This document shows, one piece after another, positions 25,755-34,419 of a stretch of DNA of 64,000 nt. Below the pieces are notes generated by a model that was given only the letters and a program-made list of their open reading frames with translations, was not told the DNA's origin and ran no database searches. The position numbers were made by a program, and so were the translations under genes. The stretch is taken from the NCBI GenBank assembly GCA_028285265.1, contig JANQPX010000079.1, positions 1 to 64,000 on the forward strand. Reading direction: 5' to 3'. How positions within the stretch are numbered: the stretch's first letter is position 1; the number at the start of each line of letters is the position of its first letter. This stretch comes from Geminicoccaceae bacterium (GTDB taxonomy: Bacteria; Pseudomonadota; Alphaproteobacteria; Geminicoccales; Geminicoccaceae).

Positions 25755-27326
25755 ATGGCAAAAACATATGATCTAAATGACGATGGCGTGGTCGTCATCA
25801 TCGGCTCCGGTGCAGGCGGTGGTTCGCTCGGCCACGAGCTCGCCACGCGCGGTATTGATGTCGTGATGCTAGAGGCAGGCGCACGTCAAAGCACGGATTC
25901 CTACATCAATGACGAGTGGGCATCCTTCCTTCAGCTCGCCTGGCTCGATCCCCGGACGACGGGTGGCGGCTGGCGTGTCGCAAAAGATTTCGGCGGTCTT
26001 CCCGCGTGGATCTGCAAGACGGTCGGCGGTAGCACCACCCATTGGGCGGGTGCATCCCTTCGCTTTCAGGAGCATGAGTGGCGCGTGCTCTCCGAATATG
26101 GGGCGATCGAGGGGGCCAATCTGCTCGACTGGCCGATCACGGCAGCCGACATGGATCCCTATTATGCCAAGGCCGAGGACAAGCTCGGCGTGACGCGTAC
26201 CAATGGCATTCCTGGCCTGCCGGGCAACAACAACTTCAAGGTCATGTATAACGGCGCCATGAAGCTTGGTTATAAGGACTGTCATACCGGGCGCATGGCG
26301 ATCAATTCGCGTGATCGTGACGATCGCGCATCCTGTCAACAGCTCGGCTTTTGTTTTCAGGGATGCAAGATGGGGGCGAAGTGGTCGACCCTCTATTCAG
26401 AGATCCCGAAGGCCGAAGCGACCGGCAACTTTGAGCTCAGGACGGAAGCGCAGGCCTTACAGATCCAACATGACGCGACTGGCAAGGTCACGGGTGTTCT
26501 CTATGCTGACGCTGACGGCAATCAGCATCTCCAGCGCGCCCGTGTCGTCTGTGTCGCTGGCAATTCGATCGAAAGTCCGAGGCTGCTGCTGAATTCCAGC
26601 TCCTCGACCTATCCGGATGGGCTTGCGAACTCATCGGGTCAGGTCGGCAAGAACTACATGCGTCACATGACCGGCTCGGTCTACGCTGGTTTCGAAGAGC
26701 CGGTGAATATGTTCCGTGGCACCACCATGGCTGGGATTATCACCGATGAGAGCGTTCATGATCCATCGCGTGGCTTTGCCGGTGGGTATGAGATGGAGAC
26801 GCTCTCACTCGGGCTGCCCTTCATGGCCGCGTTCCTTGAGCCCGGCGATTGGGGGCGAGCGTTTGCTGCCAAGATGGATGACTACGCGCACATGGCAGGT
26901 ATGTGGCTCGTCGGTGAAGACATGCCCCAAGAGAGCAACGCGGTCACCCTCGACCCGGAGACGAAGGACGCGCACGGTCTGCCCGCGCCCAAAGTGACCT
27001 TCACGGATCACCCCAACGACATCGCGATGCGGGATCATGCGTATCAGCAGGGAAGCGCAGTCTATGACGCGGTCGGTGCGAAGTGGACTCACCCGACACC
27101 ACCTTATCCCTCAACGCACAATCTCGGCACCAATCGGATGTCCGCTGACCCGTCGGACGGCGTTGTCAACAAATGGGGGCAGACACACGATATCCAGAAT
27201 CTTTTTGTCAGCGATGGCAGTGTCTTCACGACGGGAGCGGCGGAGAACCCGACCTTGACCATCGTGGCGTTGGCGCTTCGTCAGGCCGACTATATCGAGG
27301 AGCAGATGGGCCAAAACAACATCTAA
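25755..27326 (+). CDS. GMC-family FAD-dependent oxidoreductase (large subunit)
   Basis: 523 residues. The N-terminus has the FAD-binding GSGAGGGSLGHELATRG and a following EAGAR; the C-terminus has HNLGTNRM, LFVSDGSVFTTGAAENPTLTIVAL, the GMC signature with the catalytic His/Asn region. It oxidises a sugar, sugar acid or alcohol, probably in the periplasm after co-export with the Tat subunit upstream. A cytochrome c subunit, which usually completes such dehydrogenases, is not found next to it. GGGGAGG precedes the ATG. A terminator follows. Confidence 0.87.
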   Translation: MAKTYDLNDDGVVVIIGSGAGGGSLGHELATRGIDVVMLEAGARQSTDSYINDEWASFLQLAWLDPRTTGGGWRVAKDFGGLPAWICKTVGGSTTHWAGASLRFQEHEWRVLSEYGAIEGANLLDWPITAADMDPYYAKAEDKLGVTRTNGIPGLPGNNNFKVMYNGAMKLGYKDCHTGRMAINSRDRDDRASCQQLGFCFQGCKMGAKWSTLYSEIPKAEATGNFELRTEAQALQIQHDATGKVTGVLYADADGNQHLQRARVVCVAGNSIESPRLLLNSSSSTYPDGLANSSGQVGKNYMRHMTGSVYAGFEEPVNMFRGTTMAGIITDESVHDPSRGFAGGYEMETLSLGLPFMAAFLEPGDWGRAFAAKMDDYAHMAGMWLVGEDMPQESNAVTLDPETKDAHGLPAPKVTFTDHPNDIAMRDHAYQQGSAVYDAVGAKWTHPTPPYPSTHNLGTNRMSADPSDGVVNKWGQTHDIQNLFVSDGSVFTTGAAENPTLTIVALALRQADYIEEQMGQNNI

Positions 27327-27360
27327 CAGCTCGCCAGCGTCGACTGGCCTTTCTTGAGAT

Positions 27361-27393
27361 GGCGCCTGGGCCGAAGCTCGGGCGCCATTTTCT
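27361..27393 (+). terminator. Rho-independent terminator of the GMC operon
   Basis: GGCGCC at 27361-27366 pairs with GGCGCC at 27381-27386, extended inward by five pairs (two of them G-T) to a CGAA tetraloop, then ATTTTCTT. It starts 35 bases after the GMC stop. Confidence 0.8.
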
Positions 27394-27540
27394 TATGTGT
27401 AACGGCCCAGCAGTTCCGCATGGCCGGCGCGCGGTTGGCACATTGGCCGGATGGGTCGTCAAGCCTGCTAAGCGGAAGGGGCCGCGTGCTGTTTGTTTTG
27501 AGCTGACCTTGAGGTCATGCAACACCGAGCATGCTGTGCC

Positions 27541-28323
27541 TCAGTTCTCGTCGCCACCGTCGGCGCCGCCACCGTCGTCGGTCGATTCAGAACCGGCATC
27601 GGCTTCGGAATCGCTAAAGCCACTGTCATGGTCTTCGGTGATCGGTTCGATCTCGATCGGCTCGGGTGCATCGGCATCCTGACTCTCATCGAAGTCGAAC
27701 GCCTCGAAGTCGTCAGTCTCTTCCGCATCTTTGAAGCTGCCGAACCCATCATCATCGTCGTCTCGGCCAAAGCCGTCGTCTTGAGCCTGTTCTTTCGCGA
27801 GGCGATCATGCTCAACGGCGGCCTGATCGTCGTCCTCCGGTACCGACGGTGCCGCCGCGGCAGCCGGGCCATAGAGCGCCCGTCGAAAGGCGACGGGGTT
27901 GCTGAGATACTCGGGAAGCTGAATTTCGATGAGTGGCACGATAAGCTTCACGCGGCCGTAGCCGAGGAAACGTTCCATCGGTGACTGATCCAAGAACATG
28001 CCGCCAATGCGATCGAGGGTGACATATTTTGTATCTCGATTGGTAAGCCCCACCCGATTGATGAGCCGGCGGTTGGTGACGAAACAACGCTTCACCATCG
28101 TTTCGATGACCCTCATGACGATCCACGTCGTGGAGGCGATCAGCGCGATCATGATCATGAGTGAGGTCACACGGTAGGGAAGAAGGGCCCAGGCAATGGT
28201 GCCGATAACGAGTGTGAGCAAAAGTGGCCAAGACGATCGAGCAACGTAGATCCAGTGATATCCTGTTGAATAAAGGATTTTCTCATCCTCAAAGATCATT
28301 TCGGGGTCGGGAATTTTGATCAT
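27541..28323 (-). CDS. PH-domain (bPH2-type) membrane protein with long acidic tail
   Basis: 260 residues. Two transmembrane helices (about 30-70) are followed by a bacterial PH-like domain with CFVTNRRLINRVGLTNRDTKYVTLDRIGG, the typical pattern of YdbS/YdbT-type proteins. From about residue 155 the protein becomes a low-complexity tail dominated by Asp and Glu (VPEDDDQ..., GRDDDDDGFG..., ending in DDGGGADGGDEN). The function is unknown; the family is linked to membrane or lipid binding. It is 36 bases downstream of a paralogue in the same direction, so the two probably act together. Confidence 0.78.
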   Translation of the reverse strand: MIKIPDPEMIFEDEKILYSTGYHWIYVARSSWPLLLTLVIGTIAWALLPYRVTSLMIMIALIASTTWIVMRVIETMVKRCFVTNRRLINRVGLTNRDTKYVTLDRIGGMFLDQSPMERFLGYGRVKLIVPLIEIQLPEYLSNPVAFRRALYGPAAAAAPSVPEDDDQAAVEHDRLAKEQAQDDGFGRDDDDDGFGSFKDAEETDDFEAFDFDESQDADAPEPIEIEPITEDHDSGFSDSEADAGSESTDDGGGADGGDEN

Positions 28324-28359
28324 GCCGTCCAGCCGATCACCTCTGCCATGCCAGATCGA

Positions 28360-28968
28360 TCAGCGCATATTGCGCGCAAAACCACGGAATGCCGGTCTGA
28401 ACCAACGGGCCTTCTTCTCGGACTTAGCTTGATCCTTCCACGCGGGTAGCTCTTTGTTGAGCGCTTTGCAGAGCTGAAGCGTGTCGGCCATATAAGGAAA
28501 GAGGTCGACCTGGCCGACACCAGCGCCAAACAGAATGACCTTGCCGTAGTTGAGCGTGCGTCCCGTCGCATCCTCATCAATCTTGTAGCCGAGAATACGA
28601 TCCAGACCGAGATCTGTGGTGTTACGCTTGCGCCAGCCCTTTTGGATGATCAGTCGTTTATTGGTGACAACAACCTTGTTGACCCATTTATAGGAGAGTT
28701 GGTTCAGCGCATGCGCTGCGGCAAAGAAGATCGGAAGGCATAGGACCAAAAGAAACGGCAGGATCAGTCCCGCCAAGGCTGCGATGATCACAATGATGAT
28801 GGAGCCTAAGAGCGGTGCGATCGCTCGAAACGTATAGATCCAGTGAAACCGCGAGATATAGACGAGGTGTTCATCAGGTTGCAGAGTCTTGCCGGCATAG
28901 GTTGCACCAAGGCCACCGCCGTCATGTTCCTCATTCTTTTTCAGTCGCTTACGTCGAAACATTGCCAC
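28360..28968 (-). CDS. PH-domain (bPH2-type) membrane protein, paralogue of the next gene
   Basis: 202 residues with a basic N-terminus (FRRKRLKKNEE), two transmembrane helices (about 50-85) and a PH-like domain with VVVTNKRLIIQKGWRKRNTTDLGLDRILGYK, the same pattern as the downstream gene. The C-terminus is basic, in contrast to the acidic tail of the paralogue. The start is GTG at 28968 with GAGA about 5 bases upstream, or an ATG at 28962. Function is unknown; a hetero-oligomeric membrane protein is an inference from pairing and opposite tail charges. Confidence 0.77.
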   Translation of the reverse strand: MAMFRRKRLKKNEEHDGGGLGATYAGKTLQPDEHLVYISRFHWIYTFRAIAPLLGSIIIVIIAALAGLILPFLLVLCLPIFFAAAHALNQLSYKWVNKVVVTNKRLIIQKGWRKRNTTDLGLDRILGYKIDEDATGRTLNYGKVILFGAGVGQVDLFPYMADTLQLCKALNKELPAWKDQAKSEKKARWFRPAFRGFARNMR

Positions 28969-29134
28969 AAGGTCTCAATTGAGCATTGTTCCGTCTTTCT
29001 CTACCACAAAATGTGGCATCTGCCAGCGCTGATACCAGAGGTCAGTCTAGCGATTTTTGCTAAAGAAGGCCAAGCCAATCGATATTAGCAGTGGAAAGAT
29101 CCGAAAATGGGCATGATGAAAGGTTGGTCTGCGC

Positions 29135-29386
29135 TCAGAACAACCAGCTCAGCAAGATGGTCCAAACCGCGCCACAGCTAAACCCGAAGATGAACATCGA
29201 GAAGGCGGCCGCGGCGGAAAGTCCGCGATTGGTGCCAGCATGATCCAGTGCAAGCATTTGAACGAACGACCTGCGCCGAGCTTCAGCATCGATCGAAACG
29301 CCAGTCAGTTGGCCCGAGCTAAGCCGATCGGGCGAACCGTGGGCACGCGCTGTAGGAAGCTGTCGCCAATGAGGCTCGGTCTTCAT
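29135..29386 (-). CDS. Hypothetical small protein with C-terminal membrane anchor
   Basis: About 83 residues, not recognised. The N-terminal part is hydrophilic, and one C-terminal helix (SAAAAFSMFIFGFSCGAVWT...) would anchor it in the inner membrane. ATG at 29386 is chosen because GGATGG stands 5 bases before it; an upstream GTG at 29410 is possible. It is divergent from the acyl-CoA dehydrogenase operon across about 240 AT-rich bases. Confidence 0.5.
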   Translation of the reverse strand: MKTEPHWRQLPTARAHGSPDRLSSGQLTGVSIDAEARRRSFVQMLALDHAGTNRGLSAAAAFSMFIFGFSCGAVWTILLSWLF

Positions 29387-29628
29387 GATGACCATCCAAT
29401 GCGAATTCACTAGTCAAGTTCGGGCGATCTCGATACCGCGCTATTAATGCACAGGCAGGGAAAAAATCAACCTATAGTATTATTTCTTTCTAGTGATACG
29501 TCTCATTAGTTACATTTCATGGAGTCGGATCGCTGCGTTCGTTCTTGGCCCCATGGTTCCTTGGCGCAGTGATCGCGTTCTGGCTATCATGAGCGTCCCT
29601 TCCGGTAGGGATTCTTGGACGATTGATC

Positions 29629-30780
29629 ATGACCCAAAGCCTCGACTCTCAGGACGAACATCAGGCCCTTCTCGATATGGCCAGAAGCTTTGCTGCCGAG
29701 CGTGTCGCGCCGTTTGCCAGCGCTTGGGAAGCGGCGGGCGAGATGCCGCGCTCAACCCTTCGAGAGGTGGCCGAACTTGGGATGGCGGCGATCTATGTGC
29801 GTGAGGAAGCGGGGGGCTCGGGCCTGACGCGCCTCGAGGCCACTTTGATTTTCGAGGGGCTGGCATCTGGGTGCCCGTCCTTTGCCGCCTTCGTCTCGAT
29901 CCACAATATGTGTGCTTGGATGATCGATCGCTTTGGTTCAGACGCGATGCGGGATGCGCGGCTTCCCAGCTTGATATCTATGGAGTCCATTGTGAGCTAT
30001 TGTTTGACCGAGCCCGGCTCCGGCTCCGATGCAGCTGCCCTTCGAACGCGCGCAAAACGCACCAATGAAGGCTATGCGCTCAGCGGCACGAAGGCCTTCA
30101 TCTCTGGAGGAGGGTTTTCAGATAGCTATATCGTGATGGCACGCACCGGTGACGATGGGCCGAAGGGGGTATCGGCGCTCATCGTCGATGCTGAAACGCC
30201 GGGATTGAGCTTTGGTGCGCGTGAGCGGAAAATGGGCTGGGGCTGTCAGCCCACCGCCGAGGTGCAACTTGATGATTGCCATGTTCCCGCCGCCAATCTC
30301 CTCGGCGAGGAGGGGGAAGGCTTTTCCTACGCGATGGCCGGACTTGATGGTGGCCGGTTGAATATTGCAGCCTGTTCGCTTGGTGCCGCGCAGACAGCGC
30401 TCGACAAAGCGCTCGTCTATACCGGTGAGCGACGGGCTTTTGGCAAGACGCTGGATCAATTCCAGGCGCTGCAATTCCGTCTTGCCGATATGGAGACCGA
30501 GTTGCAGGCGGCCCGGGTGTTTCTTCGACATGCTGCTGCGAAACTTGATGCCGGGGCGCCGGATGCGACCAAATACTGCGCCATGGCCAAACGCTTTGTC
30601 ACCGATACTGCTTTTAAGGTCGCCAATGATGCCTTGCAGCTCCATGGCGGCTACGGCTATCTCGCCGACTACGGTATCGAAAAACTGGTGCGCGATCTGC
30701 GTGTGCATCAGATTCTGGAAGGAACCAATGAAATCATGCGGGTGATTATTTCCAGAGCCATGCTGGCGGAACGCGGCTGA
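29629..30780 (+). CDS. Acyl-CoA dehydrogenase, probably isobutyryl-CoA dehydrogenase
   Basis: 383 residues of the FAD-dependent acyl-CoA dehydrogenase family. SYCLTEPGSGSDAAALRTRA is the first signature and the C-terminal VHQILEGTNEIMRVIISRAML carries the catalytic Glu (about residue 364). Followed directly by an HibCH-type hydrolase and a 3-hydroxyisobutyrate dehydrogenase, it most likely oxidises isobutyryl-CoA to methacrylyl-CoA in valine breakdown. ATG at 29629 is used; a TTG two codons earlier is possible. Its stop overlaps the next start (TGATG). Confidence 0.88.
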   Translation: MTQSLDSQDEHQALLDMARSFAAERVAPFASAWEAAGEMPRSTLREVAELGMAAIYVREEAGGSGLTRLEATLIFEGLASGCPSFAAFVSIHNMCAWMIDRFGSDAMRDARLPSLISMESIVSYCLTEPGSGSDAAALRTRAKRTNEGYALSGTKAFISGGGFSDSYIVMARTGDDGPKGVSALIVDAETPGLSFGARERKMGWGCQPTAEVQLDDCHVPAANLLGEEGEGFSYAMAGLDGGRLNIAACSLGAAQTALDKALVYTGERRAFGKTLDQFQALQFRLADMETELQAARVFLRHAAAKLDAGAPDATKYCAMAKRFVTDTAFKVANDALQLHGGYGYLADYGIEKLVRDLRVHQILEGTNEIMRVIISRAMLAERG

Positions 30781-31814
30781 TGGCTGACATACAGGTCCGG
30801 GTCGAGGGGCGTGTTGGCAGGTTAACCCTTGACCGCCCCCAAGCCTTGAACGCGCTCAATCGGCCGATGATGGAGGCCATCGACGCCGCGCTGGTCCGTT
30901 GGGCCGAGGATGATGCGATCGCGATGGTGATCATCGATGCCGTCGGCGATCGTGCGTTCTGCGCGGGAGGAGATATCGCAGAACTCTATCACCGCACCAA
31001 ATCAGGTGATCTCGCGTTCAGCAGAGATTTCTGGCGTGATGAATACCGTATGAATGCGCGGATCAAGAACTATGCAAAGCCGTATATCGCCATCATGGAC
31101 GGTATCACGATGGGTGGGGGTGTTGGTCTCTCCGCCCACGCTTCGTACAGGGTTGTAACCGAACGTTCGTTGGTCGCGATGCCTGAATGTGCCATTGGCT
31201 TGATTCCTGACGTTGGGGGCACCTTCCTTCTTGCGCAAGCGCCCGGGCGCCTTGGTGAGTATCTGGGATTAACGGGAGCGCGCATGGGTGCTGATGATGC
31301 TATCCTTTCTGGTTTTGCCGATGTCTATGTGCGGAGTGATGGGGTCCCAGCACTGATCGATGCCTTGATTGCCGAGCCCAACGTGGAACGCATTGACACC
31401 TTCGCCACATCCCCACCCGCTGGAGAGCTCTTGGCAGCGCGTGAGGCGATTGACGAGTTGTTTCGTGGCGATGATCTTCCTTCGATTGTTGATGGCTTAG
31501 CGGCTAGAGAGGGGAGCGACTGGATCGGGAAGGCCAAGAAGTCACTCCAGAAAGCTTGTCCTTTATCACTGCATGCGACCTTGCGCATGGTCCGTGAAGC
31601 GCGGGACATGGCACGGTTGGAAGAGGCTCTTTCGATGGAGTATCGATACACATGGCGCTCGCTCGAACAAGGCGAGTTCATGGAGGGAATTCGTGCCGCG
31701 GTTATTGATAAGGATCGTGAACCCAGATGGGCGCAACCGATGATTGGCGATGTCGCCGCCGCGGATGTGGAGGCCATGCTCGCAAGTCTAAACCAAAACG
31801 AATTGACGTTTTAA
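30780..31814 (+). CDS. 3-hydroxyisobutyryl-CoA hydrolase (enoyl-CoA hydratase/isomerase family)
   Basis: 344 residues, the length of HibCH-type proteins rather than of the 260-residue hydratases. It shows FCAGGDIAELYH, MDGITMGGGVGLSAHASYRVVTERS and MPECAIGLIPDVGGTFLL, which form the oxyanion hole and the catalytic region. It would hydrolyse 3-hydroxyisobutyryl-CoA to the free acid, the step between the flanking genes. The ATG overlaps the stop of the dehydrogenase gene by one base, so translation is coupled. Confidence 0.88.
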   Translation: MADIQVRVEGRVGRLTLDRPQALNALNRPMMEAIDAALVRWAEDDAIAMVIIDAVGDRAFCAGGDIAELYHRTKSGDLAFSRDFWRDEYRMNARIKNYAKPYIAIMDGITMGGGVGLSAHASYRVVTERSLVAMPECAIGLIPDVGGTFLLAQAPGRLGEYLGLTGARMGADDAILSGFADVYVRSDGVPALIDALIAEPNVERIDTFATSPPAGELLAAREAIDELFRGDDLPSIVDGLAAREGSDWIGKAKKSLQKACPLSLHATLRMVREARDMARLEEALSMEYRYTWRSLEQGEFMEGIRAAVIDKDREPRWAQPMIGDVAAADVEAMLASLNQNELTF

Positions 31815-31824
31815 GGGAGGCATC

Positions 31825-32691
31825 ATGAGCAGGATTGGCTTCATTGGTCTTGGCAATATGGGCGGCCCGATGGCGGCTAATCTTGCCAAGGCTGGTCACG
31901 AGGTGCTGGGCTTCGATGTCGCTGATATCAACGTCGACGGCATTGCAAGAACGACGAGCGTCACAGAAGCCGCTGCCGCCGACTTGGTCATTACCATGTT
32001 GCCTGACGGGCCTATCGTTCGTGCGGTTTATGGCGACATCGTTCGAGCGGCGCCCGTTGGCGCTTGCCTGATTGACTGCTCGACCATCGACGTCGAAAGC
32101 GCGCGTGCAGCCCATGAGATGGCGGCGGACGCAGGTCTCCTCTCGGTGGACGCACCGGTTTCGGGGGGCGTAGGGGGAGCAACGGCGGGAACCCTGACCT
32201 TTATGGCCGGTGGTGCCGACGCCGCCTTTGCGCTGGCGGCCCCTCTCTTCGATGTTATGGGACAGCGCGCGGTTCATTGTGGTGAGGCGGGCGCCGGGCA
32301 GGCGGCCAAAATCTGTAACAATATGTTGTTGGCGATCTCGATGATTGGCACCGGCGAAGCTTTTGCGCTTGGTCAAAAACTCGGACTTGATCCGCAAAAA
32401 CTGTTCGATGTCATCTCGACCTCTTCCGGCCATTGCTGGTCGGTCAACACCTATTGTCCGGTAAAAGGCGTCGGACCGGAAAGCCCGGCTGACAAAGACT
32501 TCAAGCCAGGATTTGCCGCGGAGTTAATGGTCAAAGATACCCAGCTAAGCCAAAATGCCGCCAGCGCGGTCGGGGCCTCAACGCCACTTGGGCAGCATGC
32601 CGCTGATCTCTATCTGGATTTCGTCAAGGCCGGCGGCAAAGGCAAGGACTTTTCCGGCATTATTGAGATGCTGGCACAGCGTAGCCGCTGA
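31825..32691 (+). CDS. mmsB: 3-hydroxyisobutyrate dehydrogenase
   Basis: 288 residues. The NAD-binding GFIGLGNMGGPMAANL, the substrate segment DAPVSGGVGGATAGTLTFMAGG, the catalytic-Lys segment GAGQAAKICNNMLLAISMIGTGEAF, and GHCWSVNTYCPV near residue 200 are typical of MmsB. It oxidises 3-hydroxyisobutyrate to methylmalonate semialdehyde. GGGAGG lies 7 bases before the ATG, and the gene is the third of the valine operon. The semialdehyde dehydrogenase mmsA, often adjacent, and a methacrylyl-CoA hydratase are not in the window. Confidence 0.93.
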   Translation: MSRIGFIGLGNMGGPMAANLAKAGHEVLGFDVADINVDGIARTTSVTEAAAADLVITMLPDGPIVRAVYGDIVRAAPVGACLIDCSTIDVESARAAHEMAADAGLLSVDAPVSGGVGGATAGTLTFMAGGADAAFALAAPLFDVMGQRAVHCGEAGAGQAAKICNNMLLAISMIGTGEAFALGQKLGLDPQKLFDVISTSSGHCWSVNTYCPVKGVGPESPADKDFKPGFAAELMVKDTQLSQNAASAVGASTPLGQHAADLYLDFVKAGGKGKDFSGIIEMLAQRSR

Positions 32692-33025
32692 AGCGTCGTC
32701 AGGCTTTGCGGGATCGCGATTGCGGTGCCGGCATTGGATGGGCGCGCCAGCCAGGTCGGGTGAGGCCCTGGCGTCGGCGTTCGAAGACGTGCCGGGTAGG
32801 GGGGCTATGGGGCATCATCCTGAAATTCCAGTGCTCTTTTGCCTGCTTTGCTGCGGCTATTAGGCTCTGCCAGCGGATCATTACAGTTCCCAACATCACG
32901 GCAATTCCCAATATTTCGCGCCCCGACTCCATGACAACTCTGTGACGCTTTTGCGTTCTTTGCTGTGCGCCGGTTCACATGGCAGTATCTTTTTTCGGGA
33001 TGTCGACACCAGTGGGAGCGTGATG
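32692..33025 (+). other. Intergenic region, no gene recognised
   Basis: About 330 bases between mmsB and the methyltransferase. Short frames exist on both strands without family features. No convincing terminator for the valine operon was found here. Confidence 0.5.
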
Positions 33026-33691
33026 ATGTCGAGCCGTGATCAACGTGACGCCGCGAACGAGCTGCCGAATCAGCCCGCCGCCCGCCTTGCCTGGGTGATC
33101 CAAGCGCCGACGCAACAGGAATTGAAACGTCGCTACGATCTTTGGGCGCGCTGCTATGACGCCGATATCGGCCAACCCGAAGACTATTTGGCCCCCCTCG
33201 AGACGGCCAAGGTCGCGAAAGTCCATCTTCGCCCCAATGCGCGCATTCTGGACGCCGGCGCCGGCACCGGGCTCTCCGGTCAAGCCCTTCAAGGCGCTGG
33301 ATTCACGGATTTGACGGGTCTGGATTTTGCGCGAGATATGCTCGCGGCTGCCGCAGCAAAGGGCATCTATAAGGAGACGATCGTCGCCGATCTCAGCCAG
33401 CAGACCGCGCTGGAGGACCATGCCTTCGATGCTGTGGTCACCGTTGGTACCACATCGCAAATTCCTGCCGAAAGTCTGCGCGATTATGTTCGCGTAACCC
33501 AACCTGGTGGCAAGGTAATCGTCGCCAATTGGGTCGAGGCTTGGGTTGAGCGTGGCTACGCCGCAATACAAGCGGACTTCGAGCGGCAGGGGCGCCTTGC
33601 CTTAATCGAAAAGGGGGAGCCGTTCGCTGCATTGCCAACGACAGACCCCGAGATCATCTACGAGATTTGGGTTTTCGAAGTGCTGCGTTAG
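33026..33691 (+). CDS. SAM-dependent methyltransferase
   Basis: About 221 residues of the Rossmann-type class I fold: ILDAGAGTGLSGQALQGAG is motif I, LTGLDFARDMLAAAAAKGIY motif II, and VVTVGTTSQIPAESLRDYVRVTQPGGKVIVANW covers the later motifs. The N-terminal QQELKRRYDLWARCYDADIG resembles Williams-Beuren-type small methyltransferases. The substrate is unknown. GGGAG lies about 7 bases before ATG 33026; an ATG one codon earlier is equally possible. Confidence 0.8.
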   Translation: MSSRDQRDAANELPNQPAARLAWVIQAPTQQELKRRYDLWARCYDADIGQPEDYLAPLETAKVAKVHLRPNARILDAGAGTGLSGQALQGAGFTDLTGLDFARDMLAAAAAKGIYKETIVADLSQQTALEDHAFDAVVTVGTTSQIPAESLRDYVRVTQPGGKVIVANWVEAWVERGYAAIQADFERQGRLALIEKGEPFAALPTTDPEIIYEIWVFEVLR

Positions 33692-33834
33692 TGTCCATCA
33701 CTTCATGGGGGGGCAACAGGTCGACACGTTACAGCCTTCAGGCCGGGTAAGAATCTTGTCAATCAGGCCCGTCGCGCGTGATCTTTGAGCGTGTGCTTGA
33801 CGGCGCGCCGTTGGGACGCGGCGAAGCGGCTTCG

Positions 33835-33924
33835 CTAGCGAACGTTTCCGTCACGCAAGCGATGGTACATCAATTCGACGTGCGAGCATTCTTCTTCGCG
33901 CATCACCTCGCCGATTAGCCTCAT
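33835..33924 (-). CDS. Possible 29-residue small protein coupled to the GFA gene
   Basis: The ATG overlaps the stop codon of the GFA-family gene (ATGA), and the frame runs 29 codons to TAG. The peptide is strongly charged, with REEECSHVELMYHRLRDG in the centre, which looks like an amphipathic helix from a real protein rather than random sequence. It is either a translated small protein or the remnant of a longer gene. I know no family of this size. Confidence 0.3.
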   Translation of the reverse strand: MRLIGEVMREEECSHVELMYHRLRDGNVR

Positions 33925-34349
33925 CCGTCTTCTGGCGCATACATCGCGAAGAGTTCAGCGCCCGTCATGTCTTTGGTCTGATTGGCGAACTGATAATAGG
34001 CCGGACGCTGGTCGACAAAGACTTGATGGTCGAAGTGAAAGTCGTCGATATCGCCGAACAGACCTGCCGGCATGATATATTCACCATTTTGCCGAAGGCG
34101 ATAAAAGAGATGTGTCCCACACTGGTGACAAAACCCGCGCTCTGCCCAGTCAGACGACGCGAACACCGTGACCTTATCGTAATTCTCGATCGTGACGTCG
34201 GTACCGGCGCTCACAGCGAAGAGGGGGCCGCCTCCCCATTTTCGGCAGGTGGTGCAGTGGCACGCGCCAACCTTTTGCGCAAGCGTTTTCGCTTGGATAC
34301 GAACCGCGCCGCATAGACACTGACCCTTGGCCTCAATCGTCTCGGGCAT
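33921..34349 (-). CDS. GFA-family zinc protein (glutathione-dependent formaldehyde-activating-like)
   Basis: 142 residues of the GFA/CENP-V fold. Zinc-binding cysteines are visible in GQCLCGAVR, CHCTTCRKWGG and CHQCGTHLFYRL. The family includes glutathione S-(hydroxymethyl) synthase-like proteins, but most members have no proven reaction. ATG at 34349 is supported by AAGGGGAGG just upstream; an earlier in-frame start at 34403 is not. It lies 70 bases downstream of proB, where proA is often found in relatives. Confidence 0.82.
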   Translation of the reverse strand: MPETIEAKGQCLCGAVRIQAKTLAQKVGACHCTTCRKWGGGPLFAVSAGTDVTIENYDKVTVFASSDWAERGFCHQCGTHLFYRLRQNGEYIMPAGLFGDIDDFHFDHQVFVDQRPAYYQFANQTKDMTGAELFAMYAPEDG

Positions 34350-34419
34350 GTTTTCCTCCCCTTGGCATTGACCAGCGACGACATAGCAGACCGGTGCTGA
34401 CACATGATGTCAGTGATGA

